DNA of 51,513 nt, taken from IMG/VR virus record IMGVR_UViG_3300047548_000290, positions 1 through 51,513 of that record. One strand, given 5' to 3'. The position numbers and the translations under genes were made by a program. How positions within the stretch are numbered: position 1 is the first letter of the stretch; each line of letters starts with the position of its first letter. This stretch comes from a virus. The notes under the pieces are model-generated. The model was given only the letters and a program-made list of their open reading frames with translations, searched no databases and was not told the DNA's origin. This document shows, piece after piece, positions 26,301-34,214 of the stretch.

Positions 26301-26963
26301 AGTTGGAAAATAGATAAAGTGTTCTTTGGCAAAATAAACACCTTCTTCAATTTGAAACCAAGATGCATATCCTGTGTTAGCTACAGGATCATTGTCTTTA
26401 ACAATACAAGTTCCTACATTTGCCGAAGAAAGTGTTTCACCTGCAATGAAAACTCTTTGTGCGCTGTTTGACGATGAAGCACTCAAATATGTAACATAGA
26501 GTGTGGCAGAGTTGGCTGCTGTACCGTCTGGAACGGCCACATCAACAACGTATGCAGCAATATTACTTGTAAGACCTGTTACGGTCTCACCAACAAAAGA
26601 TTTAACATCGATGACATTGTTTGAAGTGTCAACATCTTTTAACTTAACATAATCCATAGGGTTGGCTTTTTCTTCACCCCTATTGACCTTGAGTGTGAAA
26701 CCGCCTGGTAAAACAATGCTACCTTCTTTAAAAACGTGTCGTCCAAATCGATAGATTTGATTTTGCAACATCGATTGAATTTGTGTCAATTCTCTAGCCT
26801 GAACAGCAAATCCTGGTTTAAAAAGGATTCTATAAAACTGTTTATTAGGATCATAATCGTCATAATATGGTATGACGTTAAAATCGGTCGTCAACGAAGT
26901 ATTGGTCAGATTCGTTGTGTTACCGGAAGCAAATTGACTAGATGAAATGACTGGATCGACCAT
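20376..26963 (-). CDS. Large DUF4815-type virion protein with an inserted mini-intein
   Basis: 2195 residues, or 2036 without the intein. The N-terminus has the DUF4815 signature (YDDYDPNKQFYRILFKPGFAVQARELTQIQSML, split here, with FGRHVFKEGSIVLPGG). After the intein the C-terminal part resumes with CCVAYTVFVKVPNDEEGMFCTGFDVYVQRKSQTRGMWFEIREI and PSGTxxFRADPVxLFNNTDYAFII-type strands. That domain is shared with large structural proteins of T4-like cyanophages and of phages of other marine and soil bacteria. The middle is a long series of beta domains. It is probably a baseplate-proximal or fibre-attachment protein, because it lies between gp8 and the fibre genes. The intein (1456-1614) is annotated separately. 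The start ATG has an AAGG about 12 nt upstream. Confidence 0.8.
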   Translation of the reverse strand: MVDPVISSSQFASGNTTNLTNTSLTTDFNVIPYYDDYDPNKQFYRILFKPGFAVQARELTQIQSMLQNQIYRFGRHVFKEGSIVLPGGFTLKVNRGEEKANPMDYVKLKDVDTSNNVIDVKSFVGETVTGLTSNIAAYVVDVAVPDGTAANSATLYVTYLSASSSNSAQRVFIAGETLSSANVGTCIVKDNDPVANTGYASWFQIEEGVYFAKEHFIYFPTQSIVLDRYNPNPSCKVGFYVSEEIINAAQDSSLLDPALESSNYSAPGADRLKLLSTLSVLPFDDPAGAPDFVTLFTIRDGVIQLTNEKADYNELGKRFADRTYDESGDYVVRGLNVQVSEHDKITTPVDNRGLYANGNNQLLVVSVDPGYAYVQGYAVDVRDRITIEVEKPTDFRNVESSIISASMGQYLRVSEMVGSWQLDKGSRVDFYDQVQKRITAGGNTVSQKWSTGAQTGSKIGSAIVHSIQYVSGTPGYDAVYDIYLSDVTMTGANAVGNIRSLYYDNSPHSDIGADVVGANNASTNTSFGGLTQAPLLYYVGTDYAKTIRDVNGNPQTVYYYSKTDGISSTLFVPSSGTLVFAPALPTNDILPYGTSTLSAADISQDLLVTINETFNIGPLFSSATVSASGNRLNGIGTTFTSLNVGDKLEIAGLANTYYITSIANNTTLTVSNTVPASVTNNVIFKAYKTGDIINLNGKGVDAGAQRTVQATPTTLTIDFKENLGSDRDITITYKVASTSSAEKLKTLKPNRYVKISCATAGTTGPFNLGFSDVYQIRNIIRKTGSAPTSLSDGTNVTNYFTLDNGQRDTMYDLARIFKSGSITLSASDFLLVELDYFEPTTSGKAGFYTIDSYPIQDNDALSSNSTIRTENVPIYTSSTSRASYDLRNHIDFRPVKTITAADATSIGAATTNPSNTSTTYTFAATGLKFVVPSTEVIYDYSYYLGRKDVVVANKTGQFNVIKGVPDMNPVVPDSLETQMMLAIVDVAPYPSLSPAYGNILKRKDLACSARKVSNRRYTMRDIGILDERIKNLEYYTSLTLLEKDALNLKIIDAETGLDRFKNGIFIDTFRDTALSAAGVDRDYRIANDPIELTIRPLFSTESIGYDTISSSGVVTKNGVALLSYTEAEYLKQTDVTDSRNIERGNYLFRGTLDIFPKQDVWVDTSYAPDEVVSITSDGALLDIDTSNPGDDTAAAITKGASYTVWEGWQRNITGYNLYRGEGANKRLVGVYRTQAEAAQAASQWTTQQFGSSATIQAVIVDSRRGTNYFTSSSTDTAVGSNKLISSEVIPYIRPQTLYVRGYNLKPYSKMNAFFDGINVSQFCTPLTEAQYTNLTSNLPATGIAAEGSNLIVENDGNIYFAYRIEKGKFRTGERKLTIIDGEQIDPDQLSNEADASTMAAGDFFADGTKQVLQKTVYSTKSTKVTPTTGTYEENRSFTETYLPNTWTPPAYHGHCCFDPNAKVLMADFTYKRIADIQPGERVIGADGFINTVTKLKKTTVQRRKMVKFRDTGFYSTDDHLFLTEKGWKTWTPETLIAQDAVNAGFLEGENKTRGIDNDDKMKVIEIVDGKVVENFVDYKDLGAEIVDFASDYEVYDLTLDGNATYVVEGYIVHNCCVAYTVFVKVPNDEEGMFCTGFDVYVQRKSQTRGMWFEIREIDSSGIITNTQIPGSEKRYRNPEIQVSPDGLTNPMQVRFDSPVFLFNNTDYAFIIHSDSPPGAKIDPDTAIWIARMGEKDRNTGKAYNDRQRKGKFYSTTNNRKWDIVEDVDTPITVYRANFNTSTGTITLGNKGVEKLILKNVSSSLSNRVGDYFSTGDILLLSGANGTNSISISDRFFGNTSTSNANGQVVSISGGSYTLSNTGYQIGEKIDVYANNGSYKGISATVASVTNSIAKLSYYSETSANIYSEFVNSSGGFVQNTVIRSLGNSGYTYRGEVDYVGDFRYSSISFEPKVLDFIKTDLNYEMRTVSNAAVTSLGQFESIFPSETTYFEEEKVLLCRSNEIVNLSGSKSNQIRVSMQTGSQYVSPVFDLDTSHSIYIDNIINDDTTDETNPSGGKAVNKYISQTIILADGQDAEDLRVYLSAYRPPNTDVIVYAKFLNGSDGETFNQKNWTLLEKEGSGDSVYSSLSNRFNFREYVYKIPNSNMTGPDGQYQYDENGITFTGYKYFAIKIVLTATNSAVIPRVADLRAIAIQM
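22122..22598 (-). other. Mini-intein (Hint domain, no homing endonuclease)
   Basis: 159 residues, 1456-1614 of the 2195-residue protein. It begins CFDPNAKVLMADFTYKRI with Cys1. It has block B TDDHLFLT with the catalytic Thr-x-x-His near residues 61-64 of the intein, and ends with block F (YEVYDLTL) and block G (YIVHN). The next residue is Cys+1 (CCVAYT). All key residues for Cys-type splicing are present: Cys1, TxxH, terminal His-Asn and Cys+1. At about 160 residues there is no room for a LAGLIDADG or HNH endonuclease, so it is a splicing-only mini-intein. It lies between HGHC and CCVAYT, at the boundary with the C-terminal structural domain. Confidence 0.92.
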
Positions 26964-26979
26964 TTTTTATTTTTTCCTT

Positions 26980-28305
26980 TTAGAATTTCACTACTATCTT
27001 AAAATCTTCTGTTTGATCGTCGGCTCTTTTAATAGGCGAAACATTATCAATATATAGTAGATTTCCAGAGTAGTCTAATAGTTCTTTGTTTCTTGTGATA
27101 GCTTCAACGAATCTGATTGCCGCACTGTTTATGCCGGTCAAAACACTCGATTGTATATCACCAACCACATTTGTTAGTTTAATAACATTATTACCTTTAT
27201 CCCAAGAAGATACCACTCCGGTGAAGCTAGGTGATTGTATTGATAGTCCTTGATAAACTACTTCATCTTGAATGTAGTCAACTGATCCTGGGCTTAAAAT
27301 TAATTGTAGTGTCTGAGAGTAACTGATACCGTTTGCAATATCACCTGAAACTTCTTTTGGATCTTGCAGGATAGAAACCTGTCTAAACTCGTTGTCAGTA
27401 GAAAAATTTCCACCTTCTGTATTAACTAGTCGAGGATTAAGTAAAATATATGAACCACCAAGTTCTCTCACTGGATCGCTACCATGTCCACCTGGAGGGC
27501 TTATCATAGCTCTGAAGTTTCCGCCAACACCATCACCTGTAACAGATACGTTTGCAAATGTATATGAACTGCCAGGATTTGTTAATAAAATCTGATCAAT
27601 TGAATTTGATGCATCTATAGTAGCCACGGCAACCGCATCTCTACCATCACCTGTAATCGTTACAGTTATGTTTGCAGCATTAGAATAACCTGAACCACCG
27701 TCTAAAACTTTGATAGCTTCAATACCACCATCAACAGCATTTTCTTGAACTTTCCATTGCAGCGAATTATTATCAACGGTTAGTGTTCGAACGGGTATAT
27801 AATCTTCCGTAGTAAATCTCAGTCTCTCACTCTCAGAGACGGTATACATATATTTCCAAACATAATTGTCCGCTTCTTGAATTGATGAGTTTATAACTGT
27901 CTGCGTTGGCATAATGGTTGAAGGTGCACCATTGTTGTTATTCAGACACTTGTAGACATTCCAATCAGAAGTGACTACAAAAAACTTAACATTTGCATCA
28001 AAAAGTATAAGCGAACAGGTGCAATGATCATACATATCATAAACTGTATTTGCAGTCCAATCATGTCTAGGTATAACGTGTCTAATATCGTTACCTGTGA
28101 TCAGTTTAGCACCAATCATATTCTTCCATACATCATTGAAAACAGTAACGGAAGAATTGGCTTGAATAGGCGCAGCATCATTTGGCCAAGGCGTTGGCTT
28201 ACCAAATGTCAAGTAAATATTTGTTGGGCCTGTTTGTGAAACAGATGTTAAAAACTGTTCAGCATTATATACTCGCAAGTTTTCAGAGAATACAGAAAAA
28301 GCCAT
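26980..28305 (-). CDS. 8: Baseplate wedge protein gp8
   Basis: 441 residues. It matches gp8 of T4-like phages: NIYLTFGKPTPWPND near residue 29, HVIPRHDWTANTVYDMYDH near 88, YVWKYMYTV near 150 and RFTTEDYIPVRT near 163. T4 gp8 (334 residues) is a dimeric wedge protein. The extra length comes from glycine-rich beta repeats around 195-270 (SGYSNAANITVTITGDGRDA) and a VYQG module around 345-410 of the type seen in gp14 and gp15. A late promoter TATAAATA lies 27 nt before the ATG and overlaps the stop of the gp7-like gene. Order 6-7-8 as in T4. Confidence is high. Confidence 0.9.
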   Translation of the reverse strand: MAFSVFSENLRVYNAEQFLTSVSQTGPTNIYLTFGKPTPWPNDAAPIQANSSVTVFNDVWKNMIGAKLITGNDIRHVIPRHDWTANTVYDMYDHCTCSLILFDANVKFFVVTSDWNVYKCLNNNNGAPSTIMPTQTVINSSIQEADNYVWKYMYTVSESERLRFTTEDYIPVRTLTVDNNSLQWKVQENAVDGGIEAIKVLDGGSGYSNAANITVTITGDGRDAVAVATIDASNSIDQILLTNPGSSYTFANVSVTGDGVGGNFRAMISPPGGHGSDPVRELGGSYILLNPRLVNTEGGNFSTDNEFRQVSILQDPKEVSGDIANGISYSQTLQLILSPGSVDYIQDEVVYQGLSIQSPSFTGVVSSWDKGNNVIKLTNVVGDIQSSVLTGINSAAIRFVEAITRNKELLDYSGNLLYIDNVSPIKRADDQTEDFKIVVKF

Positions 28306-28332
28306 TTTTAGTTCCTAATATACGATACTATC

Positions 28333-28340
28333 TATTTATA
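28333..28340 (-). promoter_or_regulatory. Late promoter for gp8
   Basis: A perfect TATAAATA(G) on the minus strand, about 27 nt before the gp8 ATG at 28305. It includes the TAA stop codon of the upstream gp7-like gene. Confidence 0.75.
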
Positions 28341-30666
28341 CTCTTGTAAAGTAAGTTATACCGTTTGAATTAGCTGGATAGAAAATTCTATAGTATGTGT
28401 TACCTACGACATTTCTTGGTAAGTTTCTTCCAGAAATAGTCAAATGTGTATCATTTGCTACTGCACCGACATAGAAATTGTTAGCGAAGCCATTTATCTT
28501 AATAATGTCACCTACTTCTAAACTGCTGAAGTTGGTGCCAGTGCCGATCAATATGCTTGTGTTTCCATTACCGTTATTTGCAGTAACCGTACCTACCATA
28601 GGTGTATTTGCAACATATACGACAAACGTATTGGAATTGATAGAAGTCGATTTATATATTCCGTTAGTCAAGTTTATCGTCGTATTAGAAAATTCTAGAT
28701 ATACGTTAGAGTTGCCGCTGGCAACTCTGTCAAAGGTTGTAGAAACTGTGATCAACTTACCATTAGCATTAGATGTTGCAACATAAGTTCCTTTATAGGT
28801 ACCATTTGCATATACACCTGATGTTTCGCTTATACGGGCATTTAGTGTCTGACCATCATCATAGAATAGATATTCACCAAACATTTTCATACCGCTTGGA
28901 TGTATCAATCCTTTTAGAGCCTGTCTGTATTCATTTATCGATCTTTTCAATTTGACGACATAAGAGAAATCTTGATAATAATCTCTGTCTTCTAAGAAGT
29001 TGTATCCAGATAAGTGACCATCATCATTCAAGTATCTTCCTGGATATGTGAATATACCTTCAATAATTGTTGCGCTTGCCTGTGCTGTACCATCACCTTT
29101 GCTTTGTAGATTGAGTGTAGGAGTTTCTCTATAGTTTAGCCCGCGAGAAATTATCGATAATTGCGTTATTGCACCAGCAAAAGATGTGTTTGCTCTAAGA
29201 GTTTCACCATCACCAAGAACAGTTGTTACGACGATATTTGCACCATTTCCGTTAGCTGAATTAACTGTTGCAAGTGGTAAGAAGTTTTGATCATAACCAG
29301 AACCACCTGTTATTTGACCAGGAACAGGTACAAACTTAACTTGTGTAATTCTACCATTAGCAGAAACATTGGTGACATTAGCTGCTGCACCTTCACCATA
29401 ACCGAAAGGTACGTTATTGAAAGTGATTGTATCACCAATTTGATAATTCAAACCACCATCAACAATCCTCATAGCGCCAAGTATACCTAATGCCCTAACT
29501 TGTGTATTTGCGATTGCTGTTACTATAGGTAGACTGGTATAATTGTTACCTGCATTGAGTACCTGTAGAGCAAGAATAGGTCCAGTATTTGCAAAAAGAA
29601 AATAACTTACAGCATTAGATACAGATGTATTTACATTCGAACTACTTAAGTTAGAATAAATTGCATTTCCAATAGGTGTATTGGCTTCAAGAGATATTGT
29701 AGAGGCTACAATGTTGTAACTATTTGGGTGAACGGAAGAATCTGATCTAACTAGAAAGACAGAACCGTTTGCATCTGAACCGCCGCCGCCAGAAAACAGC
29801 AAAGGATCATCTGTTCTAAATCCTGCACCACCTGCTTCAGCTAAGACAAATGCGATGTTACCATTAGCAACTGCTGAAACAACAATTACAGCTCCTGTGC
29901 CTGTATTGCTTTCTACAACAACTTGGTCACCAGGTAAATAACCTATTCCAGGATTTATAATTTCTACGGTATTGATAGAACCAGAAAACAGATTGGCTGT
30001 AACAAATCTTTCAGTACCATCATCATCGAAATATGTTGTATAAATTTGCTCGCCGTTGAAGAAATTTCTAGCAATACCAGAAATTTTCAATTCTCTAACT
30101 AAAGTTCCGCCTTCATAATAAGGATCAGCTCTTTCAACTAGGGCGTAAGCGTTTGAAGTGTTACCTGTAATTCTGCGACTGGTAAGTTTCTTTAGTGTTT
30201 CAATATCATCTTTTGGAACACCATCAACTTTAACATCAGTAATCTTGACAGATTTTTCAATGAACCATTTACCGTCTGAAGCTCGTAGAACGTCATTTTT
30301 AGGATAATAAAAGCTGGAAACTTCTTCTCCAAAAAGCATCCTAGTCAAAAAGTTAATTGACTTTTCTGTTCCTCTTGCACGATAAAATTCTTTGATATTT
30401 TTGAGTAGAAATGTCTTATCGACGTTTGTTTCTTCAGGTATAAATTTTAGAAGCGAATCATAGAATTTTTGTAGAAAAAGGTCTATAGAAGTATCAACAT
30501 CATAGTATTTTTGCATATTCTTTAGAATATCTAATTGTTGACCTTCTTGCTCTAGAAACTCATAATAAGCCTCTAGAAAACGAATGAAATTAGGGTGTTC
30601 ATTCCTTACAAAGAAAGGTACTTGCGAATTAATTAGATATGATATTTTGTTATTGCTGTCAGTCAT
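28336..30666 (-). CDS. 7: Baseplate wedge protein gp7-like
   Basis: 776 residues, shorter than T4 gp7 (1032). The N-terminal part (FVRNEHPNFIRFLEAYYEFLEQEGQQLDILKNMQKYYDVDTS ... FYRARGTEKSINFLTRMLFGEEV, broken here across residues 18-110) aligns in pattern with the C-terminal core of T4 gp7 (FCEAYIQYLS ... YSTKGIEASYKFLFKVLYNEEV). So the wedge core is kept and the T4 N-terminal arm is missing. The rest is a series of glycine-rich beta repeats (NPGIGYLPGDQVVVE, LAEAGGAGFRTDDPLLF), also seen in gp6 and gp8. It overlaps gp6 by 4 nt. The assignment is by pattern and gene order, not by full alignment. Confidence 0.78.
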   Translation of the reverse strand: MTDSNNKISYLINSQVPFFVRNEHPNFIRFLEAYYEFLEQEGQQLDILKNMQKYYDVDTSIDLFLQKFYDSLLKFIPEETNVDKTFLLKNIKEFYRARGTEKSINFLTRMLFGEEVSSFYYPKNDVLRASDGKWFIEKSVKITDVKVDGVPKDDIETLKKLTSRRITGNTSNAYALVERADPYYEGGTLVRELKISGIARNFFNGEQIYTTYFDDDGTERFVTANLFSGSINTVEIINPGIGYLPGDQVVVESNTGTGAVIVVSAVANGNIAFVLAEAGGAGFRTDDPLLFSGGGGSDANGSVFLVRSDSSVHPNSYNIVASTISLEANTPIGNAIYSNLSSSNVNTSVSNAVSYFLFANTGPILALQVLNAGNNYTSLPIVTAIANTQVRALGILGAMRIVDGGLNYQIGDTITFNNVPFGYGEGAAANVTNVSANGRITQVKFVPVPGQITGGSGYDQNFLPLATVNSANGNGANIVVTTVLGDGETLRANTSFAGAITQLSIISRGLNYRETPTLNLQSKGDGTAQASATIIEGIFTYPGRYLNDDGHLSGYNFLEDRDYYQDFSYVVKLKRSINEYRQALKGLIHPSGMKMFGEYLFYDDGQTLNARISETSGVYANGTYKGTYVATSNANGKLITVSTTFDRVASGNSNVYLEFSNTTINLTNGIYKSTSINSNTFVVYVANTPMVGTVTANNGNGNTSILIGTGTNFSSLEVGDIIKINGFANNFYVGAVANDTHLTISGRNLPRNVVGNTYYRIFYPANSNGITYFTRV

Positions 30667-32741
30667 GATTCTGCCACAATATCAAACTGAACGCTCAGAG
30701 GATCATTTTGATCGATTGTAATAATACGATTTCGTAAAGGTTCTATTATTTCTGAATCAATTGGTAAATTGAATGTTAGTGTGTTTTCACCGTAAAAATC
30801 GTTCGTCAATGTACCTGTGTTTCTAACAGGATCAATTATAAAGGTGCCTGTTTCATAATCGATTGATCCAGCGTTATCATCAACAATAACTTTTTCACCG
30901 TTTATTTTGGTGTAATAAGTTCTAAGAGTTCCTATCTTAGTCTGCAATTTGGTTACTAGACTTGCTTCTGTTCCACCACCGCCACCAGAAATAGCAACTG
31001 TGGCTCTAGTATAGTTTTGACCAGGATTTGTAACTCTCACCGATGTAATTCGACCAGCTCCTACTGTGGCTATAGCCTGTGCACCAGAGCCATCACCAAT
31101 AATAGTTATTGTAGGAGCAGATGCATAGTTGACTCCTGGATTTACTATTTGTATAGAATCAATGCCTGTAAAGGCTGAAGGTACTTCTTCAAAGAAGACA
31201 GGTCTGATGAAGTTACTAATATCATAGACGTTTAGTTCAGGATATGAATACAATTTATTGTTATAGTCACCTTTTTTAATAGGGAAGTTGGTTGTTATTA
31301 CATATCTTTGTGCAACATTAGAATTGATAGTAAGGCGTTTTTGTAGATAAACCTTTATATCTGAACCTGTAATAGATTTTTCTGAACTTTCAATATATTG
31401 CTGAAGTTTAGATTTGCGAAAAACCGACTCAAAAGAATTTAGTTCATTTTCTTCATAGTCTGCAATTGCAGCACGAACATAGTCTGTCAGTTGTGTTGCA
31501 GATAGGCTGGTTAGATAAGGATTGTATGTTACTTTACCTCTGATGATCAAGAAAGTATAATCTGGATCTATAATCTCAGGTGTTACAGTCAACACATTTC
31601 GTGTTCTGATTAGATCATTTTTGATAGCTTCTTTTTCTAAGTTCGTTAGAAAAAACTTATTTTTCGTTTTGAGAGAAAGATAAACTTTACCATAAACTGG
31701 AGGAACATTATCTTCACCACCCCAAACAGAGACGGAATCAATATTTGAATAATCTTTCAATAGAATTGTTGAATAATCTTGTGATGTAATAGCACGATTT
31801 TGAGTTATATAGTTATAAGGTGCTCTAAATCTAACCTGCTCAACAGTTTCTTTGTTTGAACCACCATAAGAAGACTGTGCTGCTGTGATACTAATATTAT
31901 CTCTATATTTCTGTATAGGTTCAACTACAACAAAACGAGAGATGTTATTGCTAAGAGTTCCTACAGTATTGAGTAATGTGCATGTGATGATGTTACCATT
32001 CTTAGGTTTTCTACCGATATAATCATCACCGAAAGAAAAAGTATAAGTTAGATCAGCATTTTCATATAAGAAATATACTGGAGAATCGCTCTTAACATCT
32101 GTAACATCTTCTACTGGTTTATATTCTGTTGTATATGTGTTAGATGTAGATTCCTGAACAGTAATTACTATTGTGCTCACATCAACATTTGAAGAAGGAA
32201 TAACAAAACTTCTTTTTATGTTCGATGGATCCATAATATATTGATAAGATGCAACCTCACCTTGCTTAATTGTTACATTTGCAAATGAAAATGTATTGTT
32301 AACTTTTGAGGTTGTGTAAGAATTTGTTGTTACGAAACCGTAATTTTCACCATTAATATCTTCACCCAAGAACTTTGTGTATTTGTCCAGTGTCAAAACA
32401 TTGAGAGAATTATCTTCAGAATTTGATGGTGTGACAAGAATATTGAGTTGCGTCGTTGCACCTTCTGCACTCTTTGGTGTATAACCAATAAGTTTTGCAT
32501 GAGAGAGAACAGAAGCACGGAGTTGTGCGGTATCAAGGAACATTTCATTGGCTACCATGTTGAGGTAGTAACCAGAATAGTGGGTGTTATACGCTAGAAT
32601 ATCCAGCAGAATAGACATACCTGAACCTTCAAAGTCGAAGTCTTGAAACTCCGACTGGCTACGAAGGTAGTCTTTCAGATTGTTTTTGATAGAGTTAAAA
32701 TCTAACTCAGTAACTCTCAGTGCTGTGTTTGAGCTTGCCAT
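30663..32741 (-). CDS. 6: Baseplate wedge protein gp6
   Basis: 692 residues. The N-terminus (ELDFNSIKNNLKDYLRSQSEFQDFDFEGSGMSILLDILAYNTHYSGYYLNMVANEMFLDTAQLR, broken here across residues 13-77) is the signature of gp6, the dimeric core of the baseplate wedge. Later motifs include QVRFRAPYNYITQNRAITSQDY near 300. The C-terminal half has GVNYASAPTITIIGDGSGAQA beta repeats. It starts 1 nt after gp25 and overlaps gp7 by 4 nt. T4 gp6 is 660 residues. Firm assignment. Confidence 0.92.
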   Translation of the reverse strand: MASSNTALRVTELDFNSIKNNLKDYLRSQSEFQDFDFEGSGMSILLDILAYNTHYSGYYLNMVANEMFLDTAQLRASVLSHAKLIGYTPKSAEGATTQLNILVTPSNSEDNSLNVLTLDKYTKFLGEDINGENYGFVTTNSYTTSKVNNTFSFANVTIKQGEVASYQYIMDPSNIKRSFVIPSSNVDVSTIVITVQESTSNTYTTEYKPVEDVTDVKSDSPVYFLYENADLTYTFSFGDDYIGRKPKNGNIITCTLLNTVGTLSNNISRFVVVEPIQKYRDNISITAAQSSYGGSNKETVEQVRFRAPYNYITQNRAITSQDYSTILLKDYSNIDSVSVWGGEDNVPPVYGKVYLSLKTKNKFFLTNLEKEAIKNDLIRTRNVLTVTPEIIDPDYTFLIIRGKVTYNPYLTSLSATQLTDYVRAAIADYEENELNSFESVFRKSKLQQYIESSEKSITGSDIKVYLQKRLTINSNVAQRYVITTNFPIKKGDYNNKLYSYPELNVYDISNFIRPVFFEEVPSAFTGIDSIQIVNPGVNYASAPTITIIGDGSGAQAIATVGAGRITSVRVTNPGQNYTRATVAISGGGGGTEASLVTKLQTKIGTLRTYYTKINGEKVIVDDNAGSIDYETGTFIIDPVRNTGTLTNDFYGENTLTFNLPIDSEIIEPLRNRIITIDQNDPLSVQFDIVAES

Positions 32742-32742
32742 A

Positions 32743-33141
32743 TCAGCGGATTCTCTCTAAGAATAGTGTTATAATTGCTGGTTCGCCACGATTCAATATC
32801 TCATATTCTATAATAACATTGAAACCATTATTTTCATCATCTAATTCAACAGATAATTGCATAATTCTAATTCGAGGTTCATAGTTTTCAATAACCTCTA
32901 AAATAGAATCTTTGATGAGGTTAGCAGTAATTGGTGTAGCCAACTCAAATAAAAGTTTTTGAACATTTGACCCAATATACGGTCTAAATGGTCGATCATA
33001 AAAATTGGTCAGAATAAGATTTCTGACTGAGCGTTTGATCGCGTCATCGCCAAATTTTACTAACACATCACCTGTTGTAGGATGTGGTATAAAATCGAGG
33101 TCAAGGTCTGAATAGTCGAATTTTCTTGCTATGAGTGCCAT
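32743..33141 (-). CDS. 25: Baseplate wedge protein gp25
   Basis: 132 residues, the size of T4 gp25. It has the GPW/gp25 pattern: GDDAIKRSVRNLILTNFYDRPFRPYIGSNVQKLLFE near residues 31-66, then IENYEPRIRI and GFNVIIEYEILN. Gp25 joins the wedge core and initiates the sheath. It precedes gp6 as in T4. A CATAAATA late promoter lies just upstream of the ATG (33147-33154). Confidence 0.93.
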   Translation of the reverse strand: MALIARKFDYSDLDLDFIPHPTTGDVLVKFGDDAIKRSVRNLILTNFYDRPFRPYIGSNVQKLLFELATPITANLIKDSILEVIENYEPRIRIMQLSVELDDENNGFNVIIEYEILNRGEPAIITLFLERIR

Positions 33142-33146
33142 ATGTT

Positions 33147-33154
33147 TATTTATG
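33147..33154 (-). promoter_or_regulatory. Late promoter-like box before gp25
   Basis: CATAAATA on the minus strand, one base off consensus, ending about 6 nt before the gp25 ATG. That spacing would give a very short leader, so it may instead be a coincidental AT-rich string. Confidence 0.35.
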
Positions 33155-33163
33155 TTATCCTAT

Positions 33164-34201
33164 TTAAGCTGATAATATATCAGCACCTTGTTTAATCAAA
33201 TCTAACGCACCCTGTGGATCAGGAATAGCAGGCGGAGCAGGAATGTGTAAAAACATCAACGCTGCATCAAATGCAGGAGGTGCAGGAATATAAGCAAGGT
33301 TTTGACTAATTGGTGTACCATAGAGCGTCAGAGGACCAACAGCGCAAATTGATGAAGCACCTATGCCTGACATGGTGAGTGCACCGCCGGCTAATACTGT
33401 GACAGCGCCTTTTGCTTCAACACCAACAACACCGGTTGCTTTGATACCAACTGCTGCACCAGATTTAAGACCTAATGTGGATCTTGAAACAAGACCCATT
33501 TGATTACCTGCTGCAATAGCCATGCTACCTGTTGCAGCAGCAAGGGTCATGGCCGTTTCGGCTAGAATAGATTGAGCGCCTTGAGCCTGCTGTGTAATCT
33601 GACCTTCGATCTTCTCGGTTCTATTTTTACCTTGAATATCGATATTACCGCGAGCAATCGTATTGACGTTTTTACCGCTAAGATTTAAATCGCCTTGAGC
33701 ATTGAAACTGATATTACCATTTACGTTTACGTCATAGTCACCATCAACGCGCAATGAAGCATCACCTTGCACAGTAATATCATGTGCGCCTGTGACCAAC
33801 ATACGGTTCTCACCGAAAATAATATTATATTGTCCGTTATGTGCGGTGATATTCAGTGTGCCTGATGGTCCAATCTGTATCATGGTGCCACCACGGTGCT
33901 GAATTGTAACGTGTTCAGCGCCTAGAGAATCATCCATCATAATCACATGACCTGATCTGGTCTTATGTGAATAATAATTAGGATATCTACCTGCTCCTGG
34001 TAGAGAACGAGCATCTTCTGGACCGTCCCATGAATCGGGTGTGCGGCGCTTGTCATTCTCTACCGTATCTGCTGAATCATCAGATGGTTGTGAGCCGGGT
34101 CCATCATAATTAACTTCGCGCCCATCGATAGTATATGAACCCGCTTGAGCCTGCGGACCAAAAGCTGTTTGAATTTTGGCAATATCTGCTTCTGTAGCCA
34201 T
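33164..34201 (-). CDS. Central spike beta-helix protein (gp5 C-terminal part)
   Basis: 345 residues. Residues 70-105 (LPGAGRYPNYYSHKTRSGHVIMMDDSLG, broken) parallel the part of T4 gp5 that links to its needle. From about 105 to 260 runs a beta-helix of short repeats (TVQGDASLRVDGDYDVNVNGNISFNAQGDLNLSGKN) like the T4 gp5 needle. The C-terminus is Pro-rich and ends GADILSA. No lysozyme domain. The gp5 OB-fold part is a separate gene immediately upstream (34215-35462). So this is the needle half of a split gp5, acting in membrane puncture. Role inferred by comparison with gp5. Confidence 0.75.
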   Translation of the reverse strand: MATEADIAKIQTAFGPQAQAGSYTIDGREVNYDGPGSQPSDDSADTVENDKRRTPDSWDGPEDARSLPGAGRYPNYYSHKTRSGHVIMMDDSLGAEHVTIQHRGGTMIQIGPSGTLNITAHNGQYNIIFGENRMLVTGAHDITVQGDASLRVDGDYDVNVNGNISFNAQGDLNLSGKNVNTIARGNIDIQGKNRTEKIEGQITQQAQGAQSILAETAMTLAAATGSMAIAAGNQMGLVSRSTLGLKSGAAVGIKATGVVGVEAKGAVTVLAGGALTMSGIGASSICAVGPLTLYGTPISQNLAYIPAPPAFDAALMFLHIPAPPAIPDPQGALDLIKQGADILSA

Positions 34202-34214
34202 AATTTAATTTCCT

